From contig JAKVCU010000013.1 of the NCBI GenBank assembly GCA_022448955.1, positions 24,258-57,711 on the forward strand: a stretch of 33,454 bases of DNA, written 5' to 3'. This document shows positions 17,519 through 25,869 of this stretch, one piece after another. A program made the translations under genes and the position numbers. The notes under the pieces are model-generated. The model saw nothing but the letters and a program-made list of their open reading frames with translations. It was not told the DNA's origin and did not search any database. How positions within the stretch are numbered: position 1 is the stretch's first letter; each line of letters starts with the position of its first letter. This DNA comes from Saprospiraceae bacterium. GTDB taxonomy: Bacteria; Bacteroidota; Bacteroidia; Chitinophagales; Saprospiraceae.

Positions 17519-18460
17519 ATGAATGCAGAGAATTTCGCCACTTATTTGAAGAACCCAACACAGCTTTATCAAATATCCTACCAAGAACTAAAAACCCTAG
17601 TTCTACAATATCCATATTGTCAAAATCTAAGACTTTTACTACTACTAAAAAGTCAAATTGATCAAAACAGCGATTTTGATAAAAATTTACAAAAAGCGGC
17701 TGCCTATAGTTTTGATCGATCTCATTTGTTTAAACAATTTAAGACTGCTCTTAGCCCACTCGAGCCTAGTGGAAAAGATAGTTATCAAATAATAGAAGAG
17801 GTCCTAGAACTGGACCAAATCGAAACAAATGAAGTAGTCGAGCAGGAATTATTACAAGTACTTCAATCCCGACTTGATGAGGAACAACAAAATGAGCAAA
17901 TAACTTTAGAAGCTACCTTTTTAGAGGAAGAATTTGAGCTGAATCTAGAGGATTTGCAATTAGCTAGCACTCCAATAGTAGCTGAGCAAATTGTTGCAGA
18001 AAAAGAAGAGATGCCTCATTATGAAGTCTCTGATCGACTCGCTCAACATCTGGCAAGTATTCAGCTGATCACAAAAAAATGGGACATCTCGCAAATCGCA
18101 AAGGTTTTGCAATCAGTCATAGCTGAAGAATCCAAACCAAGTACTACCCCGTTAAAAGAGTCCAAGCCTCTGCCCAAGACAGCATTTGGCCCACAATCAA
18201 AAGAAAAAACCAAAATTAGATGGACGGAAGTCAATGAAATAAAGAAAAAGAAAAAAAAGAAAAAAAATAAAGTAATAGAATTTGCCGAACGAAGTATAAC
18301 AGATAATGCAGGGAATGCTTCTGAAACCTTAGCATATCTTCTTACAGAGCAAGGCTTCTATGACAAAGCTATTGAAATTTATCAGCGTTTGATTTTATTA
18401 TTTCCAAAGAATCGTGAAAAATATCTGGAAAGTATAAAAGATTTAAAATCAAAACTCTAA
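17519..18460 (+). CDS. TPR-like protein with poly-lysine linker, Bacteroidota-specific
   Basis: From the ATG at 17519 the product is 313 residues. The N-terminus (MNAENFATYLKNPTQLYQIS, then LVLQYPYCQNLRLLLL) matches a family I associate with Bacteroidota, usually annotated as hypothetical or tetratricopeptide. A TTG twelve bases upstream is also in frame but less likely. The middle (about 95-225) is acidic and probably disordered. Residues of about 241-253 form a nearly pure lysine run. The C-terminus has one TPR-like hairpin (ASETLAYLLTEQGFYDKAIEIYQRLILLFPKN). There is no signal peptide, so it is cytoplasmic. It lies directly upstream of secG on the same strand. A scaffold role is inferred; the true function is unknown. 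Confidence 0.82.
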   Translation: MNAENFATYLKNPTQLYQISYQELKTLVLQYPYCQNLRLLLLLKSQIDQNSDFDKNLQKAAAYSFDRSHLFKQFKTALSPLEPSGKDSYQIIEEVLELDQIETNEVVEQELLQVLQSRLDEEQQNEQITLEATFLEEEFELNLEDLQLASTPIVAEQIVAEKEEMPHYEVSDRLAQHLASIQLITKKWDISQIAKVLQSVIAEESKPSTTPLKESKPLPKTAFGPQSKEKTKIRWTEVNEIKKKKKKKKNKVIEFAERSITDNAGNASETLAYLLTEQGFYDKAIEIYQRLILLFPKNREKYLESIKDLKSKL

Positions 18461-18581
18461 TAATGTATTCTATCAGTCTTTCCAAATGCTTATCGCTTTA
18501 CCAAATAAATTGGACTAAAGGGATAAGAAACAAAATGCACTGTAATAAGTAGATTCCATACAAGTTCTTAGGCTTAAAGAG

Positions 18582-18612
18582 TTTGAAATTTAAAGAAAAA
18601 GTCTTTTCTTTG
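18582..18612 (+). promoter_or_regulatory. Candidate secG promoter
   Basis: TTTG at 18582-18585 is a perfect -33 box, with a 19-bp spacer to TTTCTTTG at 18605-18612 (a -7 element with TA changed to TT). It lies inside the TTG-extended reading frame and so supports the ATG at 18643 as the secG start. Confidence 0.5.
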
Positions 18613-18642
18613 CGATTCAATAGATCAAAAAAAATTATTAGC

Positions 18643-18903
18643 ATGCTAACGTTTATGACTGTATTGATTGCCCTAGTAGGTGTTTTGTTAATGGGTGCAG
18701 TATTGATCCAAAATCCAAAGGGTGGTGGTGTAGATGCTACTTTTGGTGGTAATTCGGCTAACCAAATGTTTGGTGCTGCAAAATCTACAGATTTTATTGA
18801 AAAAGTAACTTGGTACCTAGCAATAGCGCTTTTTGTCCTTTGTATCGTCACTACCTTAATGGTAGGTACAGGCGGCGGAGGTCCAGAGCTATTGTCTCAA
18901 TAA
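18643..18903 (+). CDS. secG: Preprotein translocase subunit SecG
   Basis: SecG is the small auxiliary subunit of the SecYEG channel and assists SecA-driven protein export. With the ATG at 18643 the product is 86 residues. It has two membrane spans (about 3-22 and 51-71) separated by the family's cytoplasmic loop, including the conserved VLIQNPKGGGVDATFGG and NQMFGAAKSTDFIEKVTW motifs. A TTG sixty bases upstream is in frame but would add a basic, non-family N-terminus that overlaps the predicted promoter. It follows the TPR-like gene and is closed by a strong terminator. It feeds the Sec pathway used by the signal-peptide proteins in this window. Confidence 0.95.
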   Translation: MLTFMTVLIALVGVLLMGAVLIQNPKGGGVDATFGGNSANQMFGAAKSTDFIEKVTWYLAIALFVLCIVTTLMVGTGGGGPELLSQ

Positions 18904-18927
18904 GATATACGATATACATTCATCTTT

Positions 18928-18963
18928 ATAGCCTAGCGACAACAGTCGTTAGGCTATTTTTTT
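18928..18963 (+). terminator. secG intrinsic terminator
   Basis: A 13-bp stem (ATAGCCTAGCGAC with GTCGTTAGGCTAT, one wobble pair) and an AACA loop are followed by seven T residues. It starts 25 bp past the secG stop. Confidence 0.93.
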
Positions 18964-19117
18964 GGACATATCCGCTTAGAACTGATTCATTACATACAGC
19001 GCGATAACTCCATCCTGTAAAAAGACTGGAAAATGAATTCTTGCAAAAAGTCATTTTGATATTAGACTAGTAGGTAGCCAAAATATAAACTGCCTTATGC
19101 TACTTCTAATCATTATA

Positions 19118-19187
19118 AATGCCAGCCGATTAAGTCCATTCTTTTAAAGCAATAAATGGACAAAATGACAAAAATGTCAGGCTGGCA
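19118..19187. promoter_or_regulatory. Branched inverted-repeat structure upstream of groESL
   Basis: An outer 9-bp stem (ATGCCAGCC at 19118-19126, GGCTGGCAT at 19179-19187) encloses two hairpins. These are GTCCATT/AATGGAC (19133-19139, 19154-19160) and TGACA-AAAA-TGTCA (19165-19178). The second dyad lies about 66 bp upstream of the sigma-54-type promoter, a normal distance for an enhancer-binding protein. Whether it acts as DNA or RNA cannot be told from the sequence. Confidence 0.5.
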
Positions 19188-19243
19188 TCGCTAATACCTG
19201 TCAGTACCTGTCCAATTACTGCAAATATGACATGAATTAAGCT

Positions 19244-19262
19244 TTGGCATACTCTATGCTAA
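19244..19262 (+). promoter_or_regulatory. Predicted sigma-54 (-24/-12) promoter of groESL
   Basis: TTGGCAT-N7-ATGCT carries GG at 19246-19247 and GC at 19258-19259, exactly 12 bp apart, as in the consensus YTGGCACGN4TTGCW. The predicted start near 19271 leaves a leader of about 47 nt before groES. The same bases also form a near-perfect dyad (TTGGCATA/TATGCTAA). No CIRCE element (TTAGCACTC-N9-GAGTGCTAA) is present. rpoN is not in the window. Confidence 0.6.
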
Positions 19263-19317
19263 GAAATGGTTGTTCACATACAAACTTTTTTAGAATAAAA
19301 TTAAAAGTGAATATAAT

Positions 19318-19590
19318 ATGAGTTTGAAGCCCATCAATGACAGAGTTGTTGTTAAGCCAGCTCCAGCTGAAGAAAAAACCAAAGGTGGTATCATTATTCC
19401 GGATACAGCAAAAGAAAAGCCACAAAGAGGCGAAATCGTAGCTGTAGGACCAGGTAAAGATGGAAACCTTATGACTGTTCAGGTTGGTGACATCGTACTT
19501 TATGGCAAATACGCTGGTCAAGAATTAAGCTACGAAGGTGTAGATTACTTGATTATGCGAGAAGATGACATTCTTGTAGTTTTGGGATGA
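19318..19590 (+). CDS. groES: Co-chaperonin GroES
   Basis: GroES is the 10-kDa heptameric lid that closes the GroEL chamber during ATP-driven folding. The 90-residue length is close to the usual 92-97. The core motifs are [42 protein letters not shown], where the mobile loop contains the GGIIIPD stretch, then [14 protein letters not shown] and the terminal [11 protein letters not shown]. It is the first gene of the groES-groEL operon, 66 bp before groEL. The leader has a sigma-54-type promoter and upstream dyads, suggesting stress control by an activator rather than by HrcA. Confidence 0.98.
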   Translation: MSLKPINDRVVVKPAPAEEKTKGGIIIPDTAKEKPQRGEIVAVGPGKDGNLMTVQVGDIVLYGKYAGQELSYEGVDYLIMREDDILVVLG

Positions 19591-19650
19591 TTTGACTTAG
19601 AATAGGCTATTCAAATCATTTATTTTTTTATTGAAACTAAAAAAACCTAA

Positions 19651-21294
<1,644 letters not shown>

Positions 21295-21315
21295 TCGCAT
21301 CCAATATATACTTCG

Positions 21316-21346
21316 AAGCCTCGCCAATTGGCGGGGCTTTGTTGTT
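21316..21346 (+). terminator. groEL intrinsic terminator
   Basis: AAGCCTCGCC (21316-21325) pairs with GGCGGGGCTT (21330-21339) across an AATT loop with one wobble, followed by TGTTGTTTT. It starts 22 bp after the groEL stop. Confidence 0.92.
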
Positions 21347-21392
21347 TTATCCCCCATCATAAATGGCCCAGTATATCATTCAACTCAACTAA

Positions 21393-21941
21393 TTAGTAAA
21401 GGCCTTTGACTTGTATTGGATCGCTTGCTTTGCGCAAAAAGAAAAAATAGACTTGCCGGTCTGATTTATTGTCCATTAGTCCCATTACTGTATCTTCATC
21501 TACCTTTCGGAAAATATCATGAATGGGTAGTTGATCATAACACATGGTGGCGCTTACTTTCCCCTTATATGCTGTCATGCGCAGACGAGCTCTAGATCGA
21601 CGAGTTTGAATAAAAGGCTTTGCAAAAGTAGATAAAAACCTAACGATGGAAGGTGGTAATTGTAAGCGTGTAAAAATAAATGCCAATGCTGGATTGACTG
21701 CATACAAGGATTTTTTGTTAGTTGTCCATAATAATAGAGGATGAACATGCTCAGCATCTTCAAACCACTTACCATACCAACCGGAAGCTTCTAACATGCC
21801 TTCCATCGGATGTCCAGTGATACATTCCCAGCCGTACCAACGACCATACATAAAATCAAGAGAAACTACTTCCAAATTGTCAAAAATGGACTGAGCATCC
21901 TCAAGGCTTTCTATAGTAAACGGGATTTTTGTTTCTAACAT
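21393..21941 (-). CDS. GXWXG / DUF4334 domain protein
   Basis: From the ATG at 21939-21941 the product is 182 residues. It carries the GXWXG motif (GRWYG, Gly33-Trp35-Gly37) followed by GWECITGHPMEGMLEASGWYGKWF (about 37-60). It ends in a DUF4334-like part with KGKVSATMCYDQLPIHDIFRKVDEDTVMGLMDNK (about 130-163) and YFFFLRK. These families are named after sequence only and have no established reaction. They are probably small-ligand or lipid-binding folds. Its start overlaps the SDR stop by one base (TGATG), so translation is coupled. A TTG eight codons upstream lies inside the SDR gene and is rejected. The coupling suggests a role in the same pathway as the SDR and the Mpo1-like protein. Confidence 0.85.
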   Translation of the reverse strand: MLETKIPFTIESLEDAQSIFDNLEVVSLDFMYGRWYGWECITGHPMEGMLEASGWYGKWFEDAEHVHPLLLWTTNKKSLYAVNPALAFIFTRLQLPPSIVRFLSTFAKPFIQTRRSRARLRMTAYKGKVSATMCYDQLPIHDIFRKVDEDTVMGLMDNKSDRQVYFFFLRKASDPIQVKGLY

Positions 21942-22711
21942 CAACTTAATTTTTGACCAACCCAACGAGAAAGCGAAGGAAAAAGGCGGTATAAAAATTG
22001 AATAAGCCAGGCATCACCCGGATAAATCTTTGACTTTTTTGTTTGTAATCCCCTTTCAATCGCTTTGATAATTTGCTTAGTGGACGCTATACGAAACCCA
22101 TTTTTTTGCTTTCGCAAAAACCAAGGACCATGCTCTATGGCCTGATCTATCAATGGAGTGTCCACTGCTGCTGGGCAAACTAATAATAATTGTACTTGAC
22201 TGCCTGCATGTTCGGCTTGAAGAACCTCCATATAAAAATTAGTGGCGGCCTTACTTGCTCCATAAGCTCCGAAGCGAGCTAGGGGCAATACGCCTGCAAC
22301 CGATCCCATAACAACTATCTGCCCTTCATTTCGCGAAAGCAAAAAAGGTAAAACAGTCTGCGTCACATGCACCATTCCTTCATAATTGACCGTCATGACA
22401 TTGATCGTTTGCTCAATAGACATTTGCCGAAAGGTCGCAGCTGGCATAATCGCTGCTGTATGAACTAATCTGAAAATAGGACCGTGTTCTTTTTCCACTT
22501 GCATGAAAACGGATTGAACAGCTTTCAAATCAGTTACATCTAATGGATAATAGATAAGTGTGGGGGATTTTTTTTGCATAGCTTGCATCGATGCAAGGTC
22601 AATATCCATCACTACAACCTTGGCACCTTGATTGACTAAATCCAGAGCCATCGCTCTACCAATACCGCTAGCACCACCACAAACAACAGCCAACTTTCCT
22701 CGTATTGCCAT
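21941..22711 (-). CDS. Short-chain dehydrogenase/reductase (SDR)
   Basis: This 256-residue classical SDR is an NAD(P)-dependent oxidoreductase. It has the nucleotide-binding motif GGASGIG (residues 12-18), an acidic residue after beta-2 (VVVMDID) that favours NAD, the LDVTD adenine-ring contact, a catalytic Ser in VMGSVAG and the YGASK motif (catalytic Tyr and Lys near 150-154). The usual NAG motif is replaced by HTAA (residues 85-88). The extended C-terminus (PGDAWLIQFLYRLFPSLSRWVGQKLS) is hydrophobic and amphipathic, as in SDRs that act on membrane lipids. Its ATG overlaps the stop of the upstream gene (TAATG), and its stop overlaps the downstream ATG (TGATG). The substrate is not known; a lipid alcohol or ketone is inferred. 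Confidence 0.93.
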   Translation of the reverse strand: MAIRGKLAVVCGGASGIGRAMALDLVNQGAKVVVMDIDLASMQAMQKKSPTLIYYPLDVTDLKAVQSVFMQVEKEHGPIFRLVHTAAIMPAATFRQMSIEQTINVMTVNYEGMVHVTQTVLPFLLSRNEGQIVVMGSVAGVLPLARFGAYGASKAATNFYMEVLQAEHAGSQVQLLLVCPAAVDTPLIDQAIEHGPWFLRKQKNGFRIASTKQIIKAIERGLQTKKSKIYPGDAWLIQFLYRLFPSLSRWVGQKLS

Positions 22712-23187
22712 TAATAATGGATACCTACTTTACGGTAAATGAAGTGCAATAGCCAAGCTGGCCCAATTAAAAGGAATTGGACATCCTCAAGGAAGGAAGG
22801 CTTTGCACCCTCGATTTTATGACCAATAAATTGGGCTACCCAAGCAAGTGCAAATATCGCAAGCATGATAAGCGCTAGGTTTCCTGAATTTTGCCCGATG
22901 GCATTATAAATAGCATCAATCCCTAATAGCATTGCACCACCAATCATAATAAATCCTAAAAACATAGGAATAGAAAGTCGTAAATAATAAATAAATGCGA
23001 ATAGCATCAATACTGCAGCCCAGTTCATCAATAACCCACGCTCCGCCAATGGAAAGGGAATGGCATATATCATACCGAACAAACTGAACATAATCGCAGG
23101 AACACAAACCCAGTGAATGAGCTTATTGATACGATTTTGATGGCTTTCGCCATATTTGTCTAAGTACCACTGCATTGTTTTGGCCAT
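22711..23187 (-). CDS. Mpo1-like (DUF962) integral membrane protein
   Basis: This 158-residue membrane protein belongs to the DUF962/Mpo1-like family. The yeast member Mpo1 is an Fe(II)-dependent dioxygenase that shortens 2-hydroxy fatty acids by one carbon. Family marks are the N-terminal WYLDKYGESHQNRINKLIHWVCVP with His16 and His25, and the C-terminal FIGHKIEGAKPSFLEDVQFLLIGPAWLL with the second conserved His. About four hydrophobic spans lie between and after these. The conserved histidines are present, so activity is plausible. It is the first gene of a tightly overlapped operon with the SDR and the GXWXG protein, suggesting oxidation of a hydroxylated acyl chain. That pathway is inference. 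Confidence 0.88.
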   Translation of the reverse strand: MAKTMQWYLDKYGESHQNRINKLIHWVCVPAIMFSLFGMIYAIPFPLAERGLLMNWAAVLMLFAFIYYLRLSIPMFLGFIMIGGAMLLGIDAIYNAIGQNSGNLALIMLAIFALAWVAQFIGHKIEGAKPSFLEDVQFLLIGPAWLLHFIYRKVGIHY

Positions 23188-23291
23188 TACTCTGATTTTT
23201 TATTTTCAAAATATTTTTTGACCTAGAGTCAAAAGCTTAAAATAAAATTAGGAAAATCATCTCATTCAAAAAATAGCCAGGTCATATTTTT

Positions 23292-24146
23292 TTAATGTTC
23301 TGGGAAAACTTCTTCAGAGATTCTCATTGCTTCGCGGAAAGCATCCAGATCAAGTCCAGTATTTACTTTTTGATCTTCGAAGTAAAATACCATGTTTTCT
23401 GTAGGCATATTGCCGGTGAGTTCATCTTTAGCCATTGGGCATCCACCAAATCCCTTGATAGCACCATCAAAACGAGTGCAGCCATTTTGATAGGCAGCTT
23501 CTACTTTTTCTCTCCAAGTACGAGGTGTTGTATGAAGATGTGCCCCGATCTCTACTTGTGGATAATGAGGAATCAAATTAGAAAAGAGATAGGCAATACT
23601 TTCGGGGGTAGCAATCCCGATCGTATCCGATAATTGAAGAATTCGAATATCCATATTAATCAATTCATCTGCCCATTTCTGTACAATTTCAACATTCCAA
23701 GGATCACCATAGGGGTTTCCAAAGCCCATAGAGATATAGAGTACCAGTTTTTTGTTGTGCTTGACGCAAGTTTCTTGTATACCTTTTACCCGTTCTACGG
23801 ATTCTGCAATGCTTGCATTGGTGTTACGCACTTGGAAGGTTTCGGAAATGGAGAAGGGATAACCTAAATAGGTGATTTCATCAAACTGTACAGCATCATT
23901 GGCCCCTCGTTGATTTGCTACGATGGCTAATAGTTTTGAAGCGCTTTCGCTCAAATTTAGTTGAGCCAGCACTTTTGCTGTATCTTTCATTTGTGGAATC
24001 GCTTTGGGAGAAACAAAACTTCCAAAATCTATAGTGTCAAATCCCACTTTTAGGAGTTGATTAATGTATTTTGCCTTTAAATCAGTAGCAATGAAAGGCT
24101 TCAGGCCTTGCATGGCATCGCGAGGACATTCAATAATCTTCATCAT
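23292..24146 (-). CDS. mvaB: Hydroxymethylglutaryl-CoA lyase
   Basis: This TIM-barrel enzyme of the DRE-TIM family cleaves HMG-CoA to acetyl-CoA and acetoacetate, the last step of leucine catabolism. The 284 residues match the family. Visible marks are the metal/substrate opening ECPRDAMQGLKPF (about 6-18, with the catalytic Arg and Asp), FGSFVSPKAIPQM (about 41-53), the LSDTIGIATPE loop (about 172-182), HLHTTP (about 203-208) and the signature GGCPMAKDELTGNMPTEN (about 232-249) with its active-site Cys. Two ATG codons in tandem could start it. It lies 104 bp upstream of the Mpo1-like operon on the same strand. ETF, encoded elsewhere in the window, could take electrons from the leucine-pathway acyl-CoA dehydrogenase. 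Confidence 0.95.
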   Translation of the reverse strand: MMKIIECPRDAMQGLKPFIATDLKAKYINQLLKVGFDTIDFGSFVSPKAIPQMKDTAKVLAQLNLSESASKLLAIVANQRGANDAVQFDEITYLGYPFSISETFQVRNTNASIAESVERVKGIQETCVKHNKKLVLYISMGFGNPYGDPWNVEIVQKWADELINMDIRILQLSDTIGIATPESIAYLFSNLIPHYPQVEIGAHLHTTPRTWREKVEAAYQNGCTRFDGAIKGFGGCPMAKDELTGNMPTENMVFYFEDQKVNTGLDLDAFREAMRISEEVFPEH

Positions 24147-24389
24147 AAGGTTAGGGCATTAAACTTTGCGCAGAATATACGACACTATTAGGTCTAATAA
24201 AAGAAGTTGAAGAAAACTTCTATGTAATTATTACTTTAAATTGAATATCATCCTCAACAAAAGGACTAATTTCGTCATATACTTGTATAAGTATTTGTTT
24301 ATGATTTATGAGCTACCTAATTATTGATATTGATGGGGTGCGAAACATAAATTCTATTGCAGAATCAACCTACTTTAAATTATTGAAAC
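24147..24389. other. Divergent intergenic region, no gene seen
   Basis: This lies between mvaB and the small membrane protein gene. It holds a short dyad (ATACTT-GTAT-AAGTAT, 24279-24294) and a GAAGTT/AACTTC hairpin near 24207-24224. No exact promoter consensus was found on either strand. Confidence 0.35.
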
Positions 24390-24608
24390 ATGAAGAATAG
24401 AGGAATTATCGTATTGATTGGTTTTTTATTGGCAGGAACAGGGTTTTTAGCTTTGGTTTTGAGCCTTGTAGGTGTACAACTAGCATTTTTGACTTGGATT
24501 GATGCTTTTGGTGGTTTGATTGGTTTTCTCATAAGAGTACTGATGATCATGTTCGGTGCTATCATCATCTATGTATCTAGAACCAATTTAGAGGGGGACA
24601 AAGTTTAA
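24390..24608 (+). CDS. Small membrane protein, two predicted spans
   Basis: The 72-residue product has two hydrophobic segments, at about residues 5-30 (IIVLIGFLLAGTGFLALVLSLVG) and 38-62 (FGGLIGFLIRVLMIMFGAIIIYV), joined by a short loop with WIDAF. The C-terminus is hydrophilic (SRTNLEGDKV). The composition is coherent for a real gene, with Gly-rich helix packing motifs and flanking charges. I do not recognise the family. It stands alone between mvaB (opposite strand) and the two-component system, with a 577-bp gap downstream. An envelope role is inferred; the function is unknown. Confidence 0.7.
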   Translation: MKNRGIIVLIGFLLAGTGFLALVLSLVGVQLAFLTWIDAFGGLIGFLIRVLMIMFGAIIIYVSRTNLEGDKV

Positions 24609-25185
24609 TAAAATATTGGGGAATGATTGTTCTAGTTTCTAAAATTTTTGGTTTTTATCCTAAAATAGGTCATACAGAGCTTAACCTTGATAGCTAAAAA
24701 AAGCAAAGTCCTCAGTGTATGAGGACTCTACCCACTTAGAGAGAATAATTACAAGGCCTACACAAATATAGATAGCTTTATTTTCCCTTATCTAGACTTT
24801 TTGTAAAACTGGAACTTGATGTAGTAAATGTGTGTTTTCAATGATTTTGTGTATCGATTTTTTTATAATTAGTTTCTTTTTACAACTAATTTATCTGTTG
24901 TTACACTTTTTATATTGTTTTCATAAACTTCAAGGATGAAGAGATAAAAAGTAGAAAGTATGAGAACTAGCACTAATTTTTTAAATCTTCATTTCGACTC
25001 GACCACTCATTTGCTTATTTACTAGAATGAGTGGTCCGACTGATTTTGTTTGAGTACGCTTATTACTTAACAATAATTTAATGTGTCATCTGAAATAAGT
25101 GTATCGGAAAAATCTATTTTTGAGATTGGGTTTAAACTAAAAAACGCGTAAGAGTCTTATTGTTAGCCATATAAGTACACAGATA
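24609..25185. other. 577-bp gap with two strong hairpins, no gene seen
   Basis: No convincing ORF lies here. Hairpin one is AGTCCTCA/TGAGGACT (24707-24714, 24720-24727, 5-nt loop). It has a T-run only when read on the minus strand. Hairpin two is GACCACTCATT/AATGAGTGGTC (25001-25011, 25026-25036, 14-nt loop). The sequence between them is very AT-rich. A candidate promoter for the response regulator lies near the right edge. Confidence 0.5.
25115..25122 (+). promoter_or_regulatory. Candidate -7 element for the two-component operon
   Basis: TATTTTTG matches TANNTTTG exactly, 63 bp before the response regulator ATG. The -33 position has only a weak TCTG (25089-25092, spacer 22). Confidence 0.4.
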
Positions 25186-25869
25186 ATGGATACAGTTAAA
25201 ATTCTAATTGTTGATGATGAGCCAGATATCCTAGAATTTTTAGAGTATAATTTAAAGAAGGAAGGCTATCAAGTAATAACCGCTCCTAATGGAGAGGAAG
25301 GTATTAAAAAAGCAGAGTTAGAAGCTCCTGATCTTATCGTCTTAGATATTATGATGCCGAAGATGGATGGCGTAGAGGTCTGTCGTCATCTACGAACTAA
25401 GCCTGAATTTGATAAAACAATTATTGCCTTTTTAACTGCCCGAGAGGAAGATTACTCACAAATTGCTGCTCTAGATGTAGGCGGAGATGATTACATTACA
25501 AAACCTATTCGTCCTAGGGTCTTTGTAAGTCGAATTAAAGCTTTATTACGTCGTTCTGAGAGAAATGAGGTCATTAATGAGGAGGATGTTGTTCATGTTG
25601 GTGACTTGATTATTGATAAAGAAAGAGTAAGCGTGCGTAGAGGAGAGGAAGTAATTGAATTGGCAAAGAAAGAATTTGAATTGCTATATCTTTTAGTTTC
25701 TAAACCAGGAAAAGTATTTTCTAGAGAAGAAATTTTTAATAAAGTTTGGGGAACAGACGTCATTGTTGGAAATAGAACGATAGACGTTCACATTCGTAAG
25801 CTCAGAGAAAAGATCGGCGATAATTATATTAAAACCATTAAAGGCATTGGCTATAAATTTGAGTTTTGA
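25186..25869 (+). CDS. OmpR/PhoB-family response regulator
   Basis: This 227-residue two-component regulator binds DNA when phosphorylated. The receiver domain (about 1-120) has the acidic pocket VDDEPD (Asp10, Asp11), the phospho-acceptor in LIVLDIMMPKMDG (Asp54), the switch Thr in AFLTAREED and the conserved Lys in DYITKPIRP. A winged-helix OmpR-type output domain spans about 130-227 (LAKKEFELLYLLVSKPGKVFSREEIFNKVWG, then VDVHIRKLREKIG and IKGIGYKF). It resembles PhoB/PhoP most, but the signal cannot be read from the sequence. Its stop overlaps the start of the kinase gene (TGATG), so the pair is cotranscribed and translationally coupled. Confidence 0.96.
   Translation: MDTVKILIVDDEPDILEFLEYNLKKEGYQVITAPNGEEGIKKAELEAPDLIVLDIMMPKMDGVEVCRHLRTKPEFDKTIIAFLTAREEDYSQIAALDVGGDDYITKPIRPRVFVSRIKALLRRSERNEVINEEDVVHVGDLIIDKERVSVRRGEEVIELAKKEFELLYLLVSKPGKVFSREEIFNKVWGTDVIVGNRTIDVHIRKLREKIGDNYIKTIKGIGYKFEF

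Noticed and set aside
19200-19317. CIRCE/HrcA operator before groES
   Set aside because: The TTAGCACTC-N9-GAGTGCTAA pattern is absent. The dyad TTGGCATA/TATGCTAA fits a -24/-12 promoter better.
19237-19521. Minus-strand ORF across the groES start
   Set aside because: It overlaps the groES promoter and coding region, has no recognisable features, and is explained as an antisense shadow.
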